The notes under the pieces: generated by a model | Told to the model about the DNA's origin: nothing | Seen by the model: only the letters and a program-made list of their open reading frames with translations | Databases searched by the model: none | Part shown: positions 31,683 through 42,500 of the stretch, piece by piece | Layout of the letters: each line of letters opens with the position of its first letter | How positions within the stretch are numbered: the first letter of the stretch is position 1 | Translations under genes and position numbers: made by a program | DNA from: Galdieria sulphuraria | Lineage: Eukaryota; Rhodophyta; Bangiophyceae; Galdieriales; Galdieriaceae | DNA length: 64,000 nt | Direction of reading: 5' to 3' | Assembly: GCF_000341285.1 (NCBI RefSeq) | Contig: NW_005178464.1 | Span: 157,158-221,157, forward strand

Positions 31683-32477
31683 CTACGACATGGGTTGAAC
31701 ACACAAGTCGAGAAATCTACCGACCAATTCGGGACACTTGCGAATTCCATTCGGTTGACAAACACCGGATGAAATATCTATACCTGGAGGACTCAACATA
31801 TTTAAAGCGCTTTGAATATTATCCGTACAAATTCCACCAGCCAATATCCAACGTAAATGTTGAGGTGGTTGAAAGTTATCCCAAGAAAATGTTTTCCCAG
31901 TACCTCCACCTGGTGAATCAAATAGTATCCAACTTTTTAGTTGCCATTGTTCCAACAAGTCACTATCAAAACTACCATCATGATGTACCGATAGGACAGG
32001 AATACTTTCTATCCAACCAGGTAATATACGCAGAGATCGTCTGGACCCATCGCCATGTAACTGTGCTATGGAAATACCTGTTTGTTGACATATACTGATT
32101 ATGCTCGAGGCATCTTGATAAACGAATACTCCTACAACTTGAGCATTACCAAAGTGCCCAACTGTTTCTACAATTTGGCTTGCAGACTCCAAACTAACGT
32201 TGCGCTTCGAAGTGGAACAGAATATGACACCCAATAAGAAGCGTATAGCATCATAAGGTTTCTTTTGCTTTCTTTTTTCTATTGCTTCACACACCATAGA
32301 AGCATCTTCCTTACAAGTGATTCCACAAATCTTGATCAACTCAAGGTGAGCTTGTACAACACAAGATGAGGACTTCCTTCCAACATATGGGAAAAGCAGC
32401 CTTCTTCTCTTGTGTAATAGCCACTGACAAGAGGGTCTTTGTGATATTCTAAAATGTAAACAAGCAATAAAACTCAT
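31683..32477 (-). CDS. Phosphoribosylanthranilate isomerase (TrpF), plastid-type
   Basis: A single-exon protein of 264 residues from the ATG at 32477. Upstream in-frame ATGs would enter the neighbouring transporter gene. The N-terminal 45 residues are basic and rich in Ser, Arg and Cys, consistent with a plastid transit peptide. The TIM-barrel core has KICGIT with the catalytic Cys, QLHGDGS, FDSPGGGTGKTFSWD (phosphate loop with the catalytic Asp), LAGGI and GIDISSGV. The enzyme converts phosphoribosylanthranilate to CdRP, the third step of tryptophan synthesis. It stands alone rather than fused to TrpC or TrpB, and converges on the Mpv17-family gene 65 bp away. Confidence 0.9.
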   Translation of the reverse strand: MSFIACLHFRISQRPSCQWLLHKRRRLLFPYVGRKSSSCVVQAHLELIKICGITCKEDASMVCEAIEKRKQKKPYDAIRFLLGVIFCSTSKRNVSLESASQIVETVGHFGNAQVVGVFVYQDASSIISICQQTGISIAQLHGDGSRRSLRILPGWIESIPVLSVHHDGSFDSDLLEQWQLKSWILFDSPGGGTGKTFSWDNFQPPQHLRWILAGGICTDNIQSALNMLSPPGIDISSGVCQPNGIRKCPELVGRFLDLCVQPMS

Positions 32478-32526
32478 TACGAATTCATTTATTTCATCAC
32501 ACAAAACCAAATTCCAATAAGAAACC

Positions 32527-34629
32527 TCATTTAGCATCTTCATTATGAACGATGGCATCGGTAGTCGACCAATCGGAATAATTTTCATGGTTTCCAATCT
32601 CTTCCTCTTTTATCTGCTTTCCATGAATGTCATCTTCAAACTCCGCTTCCTCTACGGATGGATCATAATATCCCATCTCTTCAGAGTTCTTTTCATAAAT
32701 AGCACATTGTTCTTTACCCATTCTTATCTTTCTCACCAAACGTGAAAACAAAGTTAAATCATTGTAGTCAATTGGCAATTGTGCAACATAATCAATTCTA
32801 CTTCTACTCTTGAGTCCATTCTCACGACACAAAGTGGATGCATAATTCCTCAACTGTTGACGAAACTGCTCCTTTGAAGATGAAGTTATTCGATATTTGA
32901 GAATTTGTAAAAAGCTATAGTTCAGAGATTCCTCTCTCAAGTCTTCATCATTAATATCCAATCTCTTTGCAAATCTAGCAGCATATCTTCTTCTCAATTC
33001 ATAGAACCTTTGATCTTCTTTAACCAATGACTTTTGAGAATATTCAGGAACAAAGAAAAATGCCAATATGAGAGCTAAATATTCCAATCCAGCATAAAAC
33101 CACATAGTCAATCTCAAAGCCGGTAACGTTTCTTCATGAGCACTACCAGAAAAGTTTACCCACATATGTGGAAAGATGGTAGTTCCTACAATTCCTCCAC
33201 ATTTTCCAAAAGAGGAAGAAACTCCATACATAGTTGCTCGTATCTTGGTAGGAAATGCTTCTGCTGGAATCAAATAAACAGGAACAAACACAAAGTATTG
33301 AAAACCGAATACAAAAGTACTCCAAAATATCCAGCCTATGGGATGTCTTTTCAACGGCCAAAAAGCTCCAGCATTGATAAGTTGTGCAGATGACAAACAA
33401 GCCCAACCAAGTACTTCTGTCTTTCTTCTTCCTAAACGGTCTACGACAAATGCTGCAACAAATGGAAGCCAAATGAGATAAGCACCTCCTTCTGCTAAAG
33501 TAATCCATAGTGACTTGAGCAAAGATACTCCAATGACTGATTGTAGAATGATAACACCAAAAGTACCCATGCTATAATTGATATAATCTACCAAGAACCA
33601 ATTGAGAACTGCACCGACGGAACGAAAAGCAAAATGCCGAATGACAATATAAAGATCAATCGCATCATAACGAGATTTGCCTCTTTGTTTGTCTCTTGAA
33701 AACATTTCCGAGTCTCTCATTCTAGTACGATAAATAAGTACACAAATGACTGGAATAGTTGCTACTGCAAAGGATACTCTCTTTACAATTTCATAATGAC
33801 AATGAGCAGCAGCTCCAAGATATGCATTTCGACAAGCTGCTGCAATAATGATGACTTGCACTACAAATGGCATATAATTTCCAATGACTTCCATACACAT
33901 GACCAACATAGAAGTTCTTCTTCCACGTGTTTTAATATTGACTCCCTCACTGTCTTCCATAGCATTTGGAACATTACAAGTATATTCACCTCCCATACCT
34001 AATCCTGCTACTCCAAGTCCAATATTCATCATCCATATACCTCCTACAACACTTGTACCATGAGAAGCCACTCCAATGATATTTCCAAGCAACACCAAAC
34101 AAGAACACATGATGAGGCCTTTTTTACGACCAAAGTAGTCGGCAATGAATCCAAATAGTAATAGTCCAAACATTACTCCATATAACATCGATACTCCTAT
34201 AGCAGTTTGCAAAAATACATCATGACGAAAAGAAGGGAAGACATCGGTATAGACAGAAACAATATAAGTAGAAATGTCATACATATATCCATTGACAAAG
34301 AAACCCATAGCAGTTCCAAAAGCATTGTAACGAATATAACTAGCTATGGACTTTTTCTTTTCTTCTTCTACTGCACCTTTCAATGCTTCTGGGTCATTTC
34401 CTTGATCATTTTGTTGTTGTATTTCTTCTTCTGATCTTCTTTCAATAGCTTCCATTTCCACGGAAGTTCTGTAAACTTCAGCAGCATTAGTATCAAATGT
34501 TGGACGACTCATGGTTATCCACAAACACACAAACAAAGAACAGAGAGAGAATAACCCAGGAATGGAATGCTTATTTGATCTTTTCAAATTTTCTAGAAAG
34601 GCTGATTCGCGTTGTCGTCTATTTGTCAT
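32527..34629 (-). CDS. Major facilitator superfamily transporter (sugar/phosphate-porter type)
   Basis: An intronless protein of up to 700 residues with about 12 membrane helices. The loop FGFIADYFGRKKGLIM between helices 2 and 3, GLGVAGLGMGGEYTCNVPNA on helix 4, and DRLGRRKTEV between helices 8 and 9 are MFS motifs. Another is VPVYLIPAEAFPTKIRATMYG near helix 10, of the sugar/phosphate porter group. The long C-terminal tail is acidic (KQIKEEEIGNHENYS). The start may be the ATG at 34629 or, more conventionally, the ATG at 34512 (MSRPTFDTNAAEV), since the first 39 residues add an odd hydrophobic segment. The substrate is unknown; inositol, sugar, phosphate or glycerophosphodiesters are possible. 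Confidence 0.82.
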   Translation of the reverse strand: MTNRRQRESAFLENLKRSNKHSIPGLFSLCSLFVCLWITMSRPTFDTNAAEVYRTSVEMEAIERRSEEEIQQQNDQGNDPEALKGAVEEEKKKSIASYIRYNAFGTAMGFFVNGYMYDISTYIVSVYTDVFPSFRHDVFLQTAIGVSMLYGVMFGLLLFGFIADYFGRKKGLIMCSCLVLLGNIIGVASHGTSVVGGIWMMNIGLGVAGLGMGGEYTCNVPNAMEDSEGVNIKTRGRRTSMLVMCMEVIGNYMPFVVQVIIIAAACRNAYLGAAAHCHYEIVKRVSFAVATIPVICVLIYRTRMRDSEMFSRDKQRGKSRYDAIDLYIVIRHFAFRSVGAVLNWFLVDYINYSMGTFGVIILQSVIGVSLLKSLWITLAEGGAYLIWLPFVAAFVVDRLGRRKTEVLGWACLSSAQLINAGAFWPLKRHPIGWIFWSTFVFGFQYFVFVPVYLIPAEAFPTKIRATMYGVSSSFGKCGGIVGTTIFPHMWVNFSGSAHEETLPALRLTMWFYAGLEYLALILAFFFVPEYSQKSLVKEDQRFYELRRRYAARFAKRLDINDEDLREESLNYSFLQILKYRITSSSKEQFRQQLRNYASTLCRENGLKSRSRIDYVAQLPIDYNDLTLFSRLVRKIRMGKEQCAIYEKNSEEMGYYDPSVEEAEFEDDIHGKQIKEEEIGNHENYSDWSTTDAIVHNEDAK

Positions 34630-34963
34630 TGTGGATAGTCGACGAGAGAATATTGGATTAGTGGAAGATATAAAATCTTATTGTTATAGCAAGGACAATA
34701 AGGACAGAGAAAGTGAGTGAGAGAATGCAAAAGCAACACTTGAGTCGGAGAGCCATTACTAGGAACTAGAAACAGTGGATTCAAGTTTTCCGTTTGTATT
34801 TTATATATCGTATGGAATATGTCAACTCTTCTGAACTTGAAAACAACTGTAAAAATATAGATAGAGAAAGATGTAGACTTTTATCTACTTTCCTAATAAA
34901 CGACATTACTGACTCCATTTGAAATTCTCCAAACTTGCTCTTTCCTTTCATCATCCAAGAATC
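34630..34963. promoter_or_regulatory. Divergent promoter region (MFS / Rpn6)
   Basis: A 334-bp gap separates the starts of the MFS and Rpn6 genes. A/T-rich, with no ORF, RNA gene or repeat that I can see. Confidence 0.35.
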
Positions 34964-36404
34964 ATGCAGCTTTCCACACTTTTGGAACAAGCAGACGAGA
35001 AGAGAGCCACTAACAGCTACCAAGAAGCCGAAAGAATATATCTAGAGTTACTGAATAATAGTGAAAGAGACTTTTCAGAAGAACAAGAGAGTATTCTCAA
35101 ATATAAAGAACAAGCTGCGTTGGCTTTATTGGACTTGTATGTAGACCAACAGCAAGCCGAAAAGATTGTCGAGTTGACTAGGAAACTAAGACCTTTTTTT
35201 GGTCAAGTTGCCAAAGCGAAAACGGTATTAAATATAATCTGTCGCAAGTTTTCACTTTTTCTTACTTTTTATCTAGGCCAAACTTATTCGTGTAGTACTT
35301 GATCGAGTGGCACTCATTCCAAAAACAGAACAAATACAAATTGACTTGTGTTTAGAGACTATAGAATGGTGTAGACAAGAAAAGAGAACTTTCCTTAGAC
35401 AACGGGTACAAGCAAAGCTTTCTGCACTCTATTTTCAAACTCAACGTTATTTGGAGAGTCTAGCAGTTTTGACGGAGCTCTTGAAAGAAGTAAAAAAGTT
35501 GGACGATAAATCTCTCCTTTTGGAAATTCAGCTATTGGAATGTCGGGTGCAGTTAGCTTTGAGGAATATTCCCAAGGCACGTGGTGCGTTGACTTCTGCA
35601 AGAACTACCGCCAACGCCATTTATGTTCCACCTGGACTACAAGGAGAAGTAGATTTGCTTGCTGGAATAGTTTCTGCTGAAGAACACGACTATAAAACAG
35701 CCTATTCGTACTTTTATGAGTCATTTGAAGGGTTTTCCAATTTAGGAGATGAGAGGGCAGTTTCGAGTTTCAAGTATATGTTGTTGTGTAAGATTATGAC
35801 GAAACAAGCAGAAGATGTGGCTGGTCTGATTAGTACTAAGTTTGCTTTGCGGTATAATGGAAAGGCAGTGGATGCTATGCTTGCTATATCTCGAGCACAT
35901 CAGAATAGAAGCTTGGCACAGTTTCAACAAGCGCTCAAAGACTATCCAGAAGAGTTGACTAATGATGTTGTTATTCATAGTCATTTATCTGAACTATATG
36001 ATACATTATTGCAACAAAATATTTTGAGGATTGTAGAACCATTTTCCAGAGTGGTATGAATGAGTGTTGTTGGTTTGTATGAGATTACTGACCAGGGAAT
36101 ATATAAATATATATATAGGAAATCACTCATATTGCAGAGTTGATTGGTCTTCCTATGGAAACAGTTGAAAGCAAAATTTCTCAAATGATTTTAGATGGAC
36201 AACTGAAAGGAACTCTCGATCAAGGAGCGAACTGTTTGATTACCTTTACAGAAGATCATTTTCCCAAAACGTAAGTAATGAGAACATCATATCTTGATGT
36301 GACAACACACTAAGTTGCGTAGTTATTATCATTCGTTACAGACGATGAAAGAAATGAGTCATGTTGTGGATATTTTATTCGAAAATGCTTCGCTGTTGTC
36401 TTAG
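34964..36404 (+). CDS. RPN6: 26S proteasome lid subunit Rpn6 (PSMD11)
   Basis: Four exons: 34964-35224, 35277-36053, 36119-36270 and 36323-36404 (introns 52, 65 and 52 nt) give 423 residues, matching the family length of about 420. Solenoid helices lead to the PCI domain: YKTAYSYFYESFEGFSNLGD, KYMLLCKIM, NRSLAQFQQALKDYPEEL, LYDTLLQQNILRIVEPFSRV, and after the second join EITHIAELIGLPMETVESK and SQMILDGQLKGTLDQG. It ends KEMSHVVDILFENASLLS. Rpn6 clamps the lid to the 20S core in the proteasome. The first-exon ATG is the only one in a suitable place. Confidence 0.95.
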
Positions 36405-36432
36405 TTGTGTTGAATGAAAAGTTTCATGAAGT

Positions 36433-37533
36433 TTATTCGATTCCAATATGAAGTAAAGATACGGTCTTGAGTAATAAAGTCATCAATAGAAAACCACCGG
36501 TAATGGATAGGAAACCATTTCTCATTCCTGCATACTTCCATGCCTGAGGAACCAATTCAACGATACTTAAACTACTCATAATACCACCAACTGCTGCTAA
36601 TAAATAAGCAACAAAAGTTTCTGTCAAAAAGTATTTGGCAAAGAAGACAACGAGAACAACTCCTGCAGGTTCTGCAAGACCTGATAGAAAAGCTATTTGA
36701 ATAGCTTTGTATTTACTTCGAGTAGCAAAGTATACTGGCAAAGCAACTGCCATACCTTCAGGAATATTATGCAATCCAATAGCTATAGCTAAAGGAACTC
36801 CAAAACGAATTCCTTTTAAACTCGCAAAACAAACGGCTATTCCTTCAGGAAAGTTATGAATAGCAATACCCATCGCAACTAGAAAACCTGAAAGCAATAC
36901 TTGTTTAAGGTTTTGTTTATCTGCTGCAGTACCTTCGATTTCTGGTACTTGAGACAAATCAGGTTCTGGAATCAACACTTTTAAAAGAATGAAAAAGAGA
37001 GCTCCAGTAATAAAAGAAAACAATACGTGAGCCGCAGAGACTTCCTCCAAAGCTTCTGGTAGTAAATCAAAAGCACTCACACTCAACATAAAACCTGCAG
37101 CTGCTCCTTGCCATATTCCCAACTTAGGATAAGATAAGCTCGACTGTAATACTACTAAAATACCTCCTAAAGGAACTTTTACTCGTTGGAATCAACCACT
37201 TGTATTATTCCTACCTATACCAGTAGATATTCCTGCAAGTGTAGTTAATAACAAAGCAACAGGAGTATTTGCTTCAATTTCCGAAGCTAACATAACACAT
37301 CGACTAGGCTGCAAAGAGAGTTTTCTTCGAGGAGGTTGATTGGTTACAATAAAGTATGAAGGAGACCCAACTCGTTTCAAACAAGTGCAAAAGAAACTTT
37401 TATGAGCTCTCAATCCAACTTTTCTTTTGTCAGTAAAATAACAACAACTCTTAAGAACAAAAACAGATAAGAAACAAGTATTTGGCACAGTTCTCTTCAA
37501 CGCATTCCACACACCACAAACTTGAGACGGCAT
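36433..37533 (-). CDS. ZIP-family metal transporter
   Basis: Two exons, 37215-37533 and 36433-37166 (48-nt intron, GTAGGA...TTTAG), give 350 residues. Metal-site helices IHNFPEGIAVCFASL and GLHNIPEGMAVALPVYFA carry the paired HNxPEG motifs of the ZIP family. The last helix is MSSLSIVELVPQAWKYA. It belongs to the GufA/ZTP29/ZIP11-like branch that moves zinc or related divalent metals toward the cytosol. The 70-residue N-terminus is Cys/Lys/Arg-rich without acidic residues, possibly organelle targeting. The gene is convergent with Rpn6 (28 bp between stops) and starts 41 bp from the stop of the AMPK-gamma gene. Confidence 0.9.
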
Positions 37534-37574
37534 TCTACGCTTCTGATACAAATGTAGCTTTTGAATATTTCTTT

Positions 37575-38736
37575 TTATTCCAAAAAGTATCCCAACAAGT
37601 CACTCAAAGATATGACTCCAATCACCTTTCTGTTTTCGTCTACAACAAATAGTCGATGAACGAGAGTTTTACAAAATTTATCAAACACTTGTCTCAACGA
37701 ATCTGTCTTGAAACAAGTATACACATACATAGGGTTCTAAAAGAACGGTTTTCATTTCAGAAATAAAATGATTGTATATTACTTACTGGTCGAAATAGAG
37801 ATAAAATACTTTCAATAGTACTGTTCCAATTCCACTGATTCCAATTCCTCGCTAAATGACATACATCTGACCTAGCAAACAAGTCTTGCAACATTCCTAA
37901 AAATATCGTCAGGATACATATGTCTTTCCTTTTATGATTGGAAACTTACCATTCTGATCAACCACAGGGACAGCAGACACATTTCTTTCATGAAAAAGTG
38001 ATAAAATATTTTCCAAACTCTGACCGAGTCCAGTTGTATAAATTGTATCCCAAGTTCCAATACACAAATCTTGCACAGAAACAGAAAACAATGCTTCCAA
38101 GTCTCTATCTGTATTTCCAAGTTGTTGATGAACAAAGGAAAGAATGCGCGAATGGGTAAGAATATGAACAACTAAATTGTCCTCTACAGAAAGCACAGGA
38201 AGTTTGTGAATGGCATATCTCTTTAAAATATGACAAGAGTCATATAAACTACTGTCTGCTTCTGTATATATCCACGAAACGTCGCGATGCCAACGAGGAC
38301 AATAAAGAATATCTACGGGCAATCAATCGATACGTGTTTACAGACTTTTTCCATAAATACCTTTCCAACTTGTTAAAGGAATCGACTTGAACTGAGAAGA
38401 GCGTTCCATCCTTTGCTCCATACAGTGATACAATATATCCACCAAATCACTCGAAGTAATCATACCAACAAATCTTTGTTGTTCGTTATCCCATAAAGGT
38501 GCACCTCGAATATCTAAACAATTATACAGAGTCTACATCTCCTTCAATGGCTTCCTAATATCGAGTGCCAACTAACCGTTTTCTAACAAAGCTGTAAAGG
38601 CAACTTGGGTAGGCAAGTCAGCTTCTAAAACTACAACCCGATTATTCTCAAGAACCACTTCACTGGTGCGATGTTGTCTTAGGAAAGAAGCAATTATTTT
38701 CCTTGCTTTCGTAAAGTCTGTCTTATTGGGAAGCAT
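37575..38736 (-). CDS. SNF4/AMPK gamma subunit with four CBS motifs
   Basis: Five exons joined by eye: 38577-38736, 38361-38513, 37950-38312, 37787-37896 and 37575-37736 (introns 63, 48, 53 and 50 nt) give 315 residues, close to yeast Snf4. It starts MLPNKTDFTKARKIIASFLR. CBS segments include VLEADLPTQVAFTALLEND, FVGMITSSDLVDILY, RYAIHKLPVLS, LFHERNVSAVPVVDQNG and the final HRLFVVDENRKVIGV followed by ISLSDLLGYFLE. The gamma subunit binds AMP/ADP/ATP and controls the SNF1/AMPK energy-sensing kinase. No N-terminal glycogen-binding domain is attached, unlike plant beta-gamma fusions. Confidence 0.9.
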
Positions 38737-38924
38737 AGGGATTGAATCAATATTTTGTAATACAGACCCAAAAATAATAAGTCAGTCTCAACTGTACTAT
38801 TCAATAGGACAACTCTTCATTTCAATATATCATCACTTGTGTCCTCCAATGAGAAAAGTTTTTACTACTTGGGAACCCAACTTGGATGATACATAGTCTT
38901 CTTTGTAGTTTAGACTTTTGACTT

Positions 38925-39670
38925 ATGGAAAATGATAACCAAGAAACATATTCTCAAAACAAAAATAGTTGGGTGGAAGAAAATGTGGAGAATATCAAAG
39001 ACGAAGAACAACGCGACCAATTGTTGGATAAAGAACTTGCCTCGTTGATCGAAGAAAGAGACGCCATTTTGAATGGTATTTATAGAGTAGTTGTAAATAT
39101 AGATACTGATCATGCTTTGGAAGGAACAAGTGAAGACTACTTGTGTCAACTGGCTCCTTTAGAAAATGAAAGGAAACGCAAACTCGAGAGAGCTATGGAC
39201 TTTTATCAACTTCAACTACAATATGCAGGACAGCTATACGAATTGGCCAAGAAAGAAGCATATGATAGCTTTCAAGCACTAAAAGCAGAGCAAAGAGATT
39301 ATATGTGGCGTATCAAGTTGGAAAGAGAAATTACTTTGAGACTCTTAAGACTATCCAGTATGAAACTTGATATACTAGAAAACAAATTGCTCAAATATTT
39401 ACGTTTTCTTTAGTTCCACTTCGAGACCAAAATGGGCAGGTAGTTGTTGGAAACTTTGGAATGGAAGGCTTTGTAAACCTTATCTATCGCAATCGTTCAT
39501 TTGATAAGTCTTATTCCTATCCTAAAAGAAGAAAGTTGCAATTCATTCGGGAGCAACTGAAACCCGATGAAACCAACTATGACTTGGAAATGATCATTAG
39601 AGGGTTAGAAGAACTTCAACAAATTGCCTCATCGCAGCCAGTATCCACGAAATCAGCTACACAAGACTAG
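38925..39670 (+). CDS. Sds3/BRMS1-like coiled-coil protein
   Basis: Two exons, 38925-39357 and 39414-39670 (56-nt intron, GTATGA...CTTTAG), give 229 residues. The region LDKELASLIEERDAILNGI, followed by ENERKRKLERAMDFYQLQL and QLYELAKKEAYDSFQALKAE, is a continuous coiled coil. It is laid out like Sds3/BRMS1 proteins, which scaffold the Sin3 histone-deacetylase complex. The second exon (IPLRDQNGQVVVGNFGMEGF) has no obvious domain. The family assignment comes from the spacing of charged heptads and is moderate. The gene converges on the acyl-CoA-binding/ankyrin gene, 75 bp between stops. Confidence 0.6.
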
Positions 39671-39745
39671 AAACAAGATGCCAATCAAGAAAGAGGAAAG
39701 TATATTGATATCTTTGTACTACAATTGAACAAAAGAAAGGCAATC

Positions 39746-40599
39746 TTAGTCATGGATACTAAGGAATGGATGCAACTGTAAGCGAATAGTCGGAGATGCA
39801 ATATGCCACGGACTTTGTCCTTGAAAATCTTCCAAGTATATATCAGCTCCTGCTTTTACGAGTTGCAAAACAACATCTAAATTGTTTCCGTCCATTATTA
39901 GCAAAACTTTTCATTCCCTCGCTTATCACTTACCGGGATATTCACAAATACAAGCATAATGTAGTGCACTTTGGCCTTCCCTATCCACTGCATCAACCGA
40001 AGCTTCATATTCCAGTAATACAACCACTATTTCCAAATAACCTCTGTCTGCTGCATACATAAGTGGAGTCATACCCGATTCATCCTTTAGGTGCACCGAG
40101 GAAGGATCTTTTTCCAACAAGTATCTTATAGAAGAAATATCGCCTATTGCAGAGAAATAACAAAGGTCCAAAACAGGTGCTTGACTAGTGGATGAATCTT
40201 CACAATCAGGCAACTCGAAACCCAATGGTCGATTTCCAATAATAGCTTCTTTGCTCATACTTTTATATTTGGCACTCAAAAGAATGTATTTGCTCATAGC
40301 TTCTTCTCTGGATAAGCGTCAACTTGGTCAACTTCACGAAGACATAGTTGGTCAACTTACTTTGAAAGATTGCTTGCTTGCCTCCAACTCTTCCACTTGG
40401 TAGTCTCTTTCCTTTGATAGAAATAGTAGGGATTTTTTGAAGGAGCTTCTCCATCCTTTATTCTTTTGTAAAGACCATATAGCTCAATTAGTTCTTCCTC
40501 TGGAATTTCCTTGTATGTTTCCTCTACAATATGCACTGCCTCTAAATACTTTTCTTCTAAAGAAACTTCCACGTCGTGAATAGCAATTGTTTCATTCAT
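39746..40599 (-). CDS. Acyl-CoA-binding domain plus ankyrin repeats
   Basis: Three exons, 40361-40599, 39934-40307 and 39746-39876 (introns 53 and 57 nt), give 247 residues. The N-terminal 90 residues form an acyl-CoA-binding domain: ELIELYGLYKRIKDGEAPSK, KWKSWRQASNLS and, across the first join, KEEAMSKYILLSAKYK. Ankyrin repeats follow: DLCYFSAIGDISSIRYLLEK, SGMTPLMYAADRGYLEIVVV, GQSALHYAC and DIYLEDFQGQSPWHIA. The layout equals that of ACBD6 and plant ACBP1/2, which bind long-chain acyl-CoA. The usual RPG before the lysine helix is replaced by NPYYFY, so ligand affinity may differ. Joining exon 1 to exon 2 restores the domain, which otherwise ends at a false stop. Confidence 0.88.
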
Positions 40600-40631
40600 A
40601 AAAAGTGTTATCCAAAAGAACAATCAACCGA

Positions 40632-41150
40632 CTATACACCGCCAATATTCTGACAATCCATGCATTGAGTACGCTCAAATCGATATTGATAGTTCACTAT
40701 GGAACAAAACATACAGAAAACTCCAATACATTCGTCACATCTTCTAGAACAAAAATTGCAAATATTCCGAAAGCAGCGCTCACATGTTTGATAGTATGTT
40801 GAATGTGAACCTAGACAAATGACACACGAAGAATATGTACAAATACAGTTGTTTGGTGTCGGTTCCTTGTGAGTCTCCAAACTAGAAGTGCACTCGTACG
40901 AAACTTGAAAATAACGTTCAAGAGTATTGTTGGTTAGGTTAGGTTGTGGAATGTTGGGTTGACTATTTTCAAGTAGCGAATGGCTAGTAGTGGATGTAGG
41001 CTCTGTTTTTCCAAAAGGATGGCTATTCTGTTGAAGTTTCAAGAGAGCAGTTGAGGTGTTTTCATAAAGGCAGCTTTTTGATATCTTGCTGTTGTTACTC
41101 TCCATTTCAACAGTTTCTCGGATACGCTTATTAGACGACATTTTCATCAT
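40632..41150 (-). CDS. Siva-like zinc-binding protein
   Basis: A single-exon protein of about 172 residues from the ATG at 41150; a further in-frame ATG at 41246 would overlap the divergent Rpn7 gene. The C-terminal 70 residues are Cys-rich: CTYSSCVICLG, CERCFRNICNFCSRRCDECI, GVFCMFCSIVNYQYRFERTQ and CMDCQ. This spacing is that of the SIVA family (human SIVA1: CGQCERALCGQC, then CTLCGL), which bind several zinc ions. In animals the protein is linked to apoptosis signalling; in algae the role is unknown. The N-terminal half is polar and disordered, with a possible nuclear localisation signal near NKRIRE. Confidence 0.7.
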   Translation of the reverse strand: MMKMSSNKRIRETVEMESNNSKISKSCLYENTSTALLKLQQNSHPFGKTEPTSTTSHSLLENSQPNIPQPNLTNNTLERYFQVSYECTSSLETHKEPTPNNCICTYSSCVICLGSHSTYYQTCERCFRNICNFCSRRCDECIGVFCMFCSIVNYQYRFERTQCMDCQNIGGV

Positions 41151-41226
41151 TTTCAATTGAAATAATTTGAAGCGCCAAAAGAAAACTTTTCCAAGAAAAA
41201 TTGTTTTGAGTTTTGGGTTATATAAA

Positions 41227-42491
41227 ATGAATGCTGCAGTTGACATTACTCAAGATATTTGTTTTCAGATAGCAGACCTCAAGTTTTATGCGAAAGAACT
41301 ACAGGACAAAAGTGCTACAGAGAGGCTTAAGAAGATATTGTTCGATAGAAAAGCCTTGCCTTTGTTACAAGCTCTTGCCAAAGATTTGGTGAGTTACTGT
41401 GTTCTGTAGCTTCACTGGATCCTAACACTACAGTATTATTTTGGATAGCCTTCCATTGCCTTAACTCTTGCAGAAACAGATGCATTGAAGACGTCTAAGA
41501 GTGAAGAACTTTCAGCGATAGAAGAAAAGTTGAGAGTGAGAAATCTTACAAGATTCGTTATACTTGTTTCATTGTCTTTTTGTAGGATGCTGAACAGAAT
41601 TTGGGAGAAAGTGAAGTTCAGGAAGCACTTGTTTCACGTGCAGACTTTTTTGCGAGAATAGGAAGCTTTCAAGACGCAATGGACGCCTATGAAAAAGCAG
41701 AGTCTCACGCGGTGGGAGTTGGTAGTAAACTGGATATTTTATTTTGTATCCTTCGACTAGGACTTGCAGATTGTATCAGTAAGAAACTTTTAGCAAAGAC
41801 GTTGGAAAGAGCAAAGGATTTAGTTGAGAATGGTGGAGATTGGGAACGACGCAATCGTTTGAAAGTTTACGAAGCTACTTATTTGTTTCAGAAGAGAGAT
41901 TTTAAGGGAGCTTCCAAATTACTGTTGGACTCATTGGCTACTTTCTCTGCTTATGAGTTACATTCCTATTCCCAGTTTATTTTTTATACCATTTTGTCCA
42001 GTTTGATTGCCGTTGATCGTCCTACTTTGAAAACGCAAGTAATAACGTCACCTGAAGTTCTATCTTGTGCCTTTCAGTTAAAGAATATTTTTGGACTCCT
42101 AAATGGACTTGTTGCATGTGACTATCATCAGTTTATGAATGCTCTACTTGGGTTGTTTGGAGAACTGGAACATGACCGATATTTGAAACCTCATACATTT
42201 TATATTATTCGGGAGTTACGAATAGTTGCATACCATCAATTTCTTATATCATATCAGTCGGTTACTTTGGAAGCCATGGCGAAGGCATTCGGTTTAAGTA
42301 CGACATTTTTGGATAAGGAACTTGCTCGTTTCATTGTTTCAGGGCGTATCAATTGTAAGATAGATCGTATACAAGGAATTATTGAAACGAATAGGCCGGA
42401 TACTCGAAATTCATTGTACCAACAAACTATCAAACAAGGCGATGTGGTGCTTAATAAGATACAGAAGCTTTCTCGATTTATAGATATCTAA
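41227..42491 (+). CDS. RPN7: 26S proteasome lid subunit Rpn7 (PSMD6)
   Basis: Three exons, 41227-41388, 41449-41535 and 41586-42491 (introns 60 and 50 nt), give 384 residues, near the usual 389. Features are FFARIGSFQDAMDAYEKAES, LVENGGDWERRNRLKVYEAT, KRDFKGASKLLLDSLATFSA, then the PCI domain with LDKELARFIVSGRINCKIDR and GIIETNRPDTRNSLYQ. These are diagnostic for Rpn7. It starts 76 bp from the Siva-like gene, which diverges, and ends 9 bp from the stop of Rpb9. Together with Rpn6 about 5 kb upstream it places two lid subunits in one neighbourhood. Confidence 0.95.
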
Positions 42492-42500
42492 AGTTTCAAC

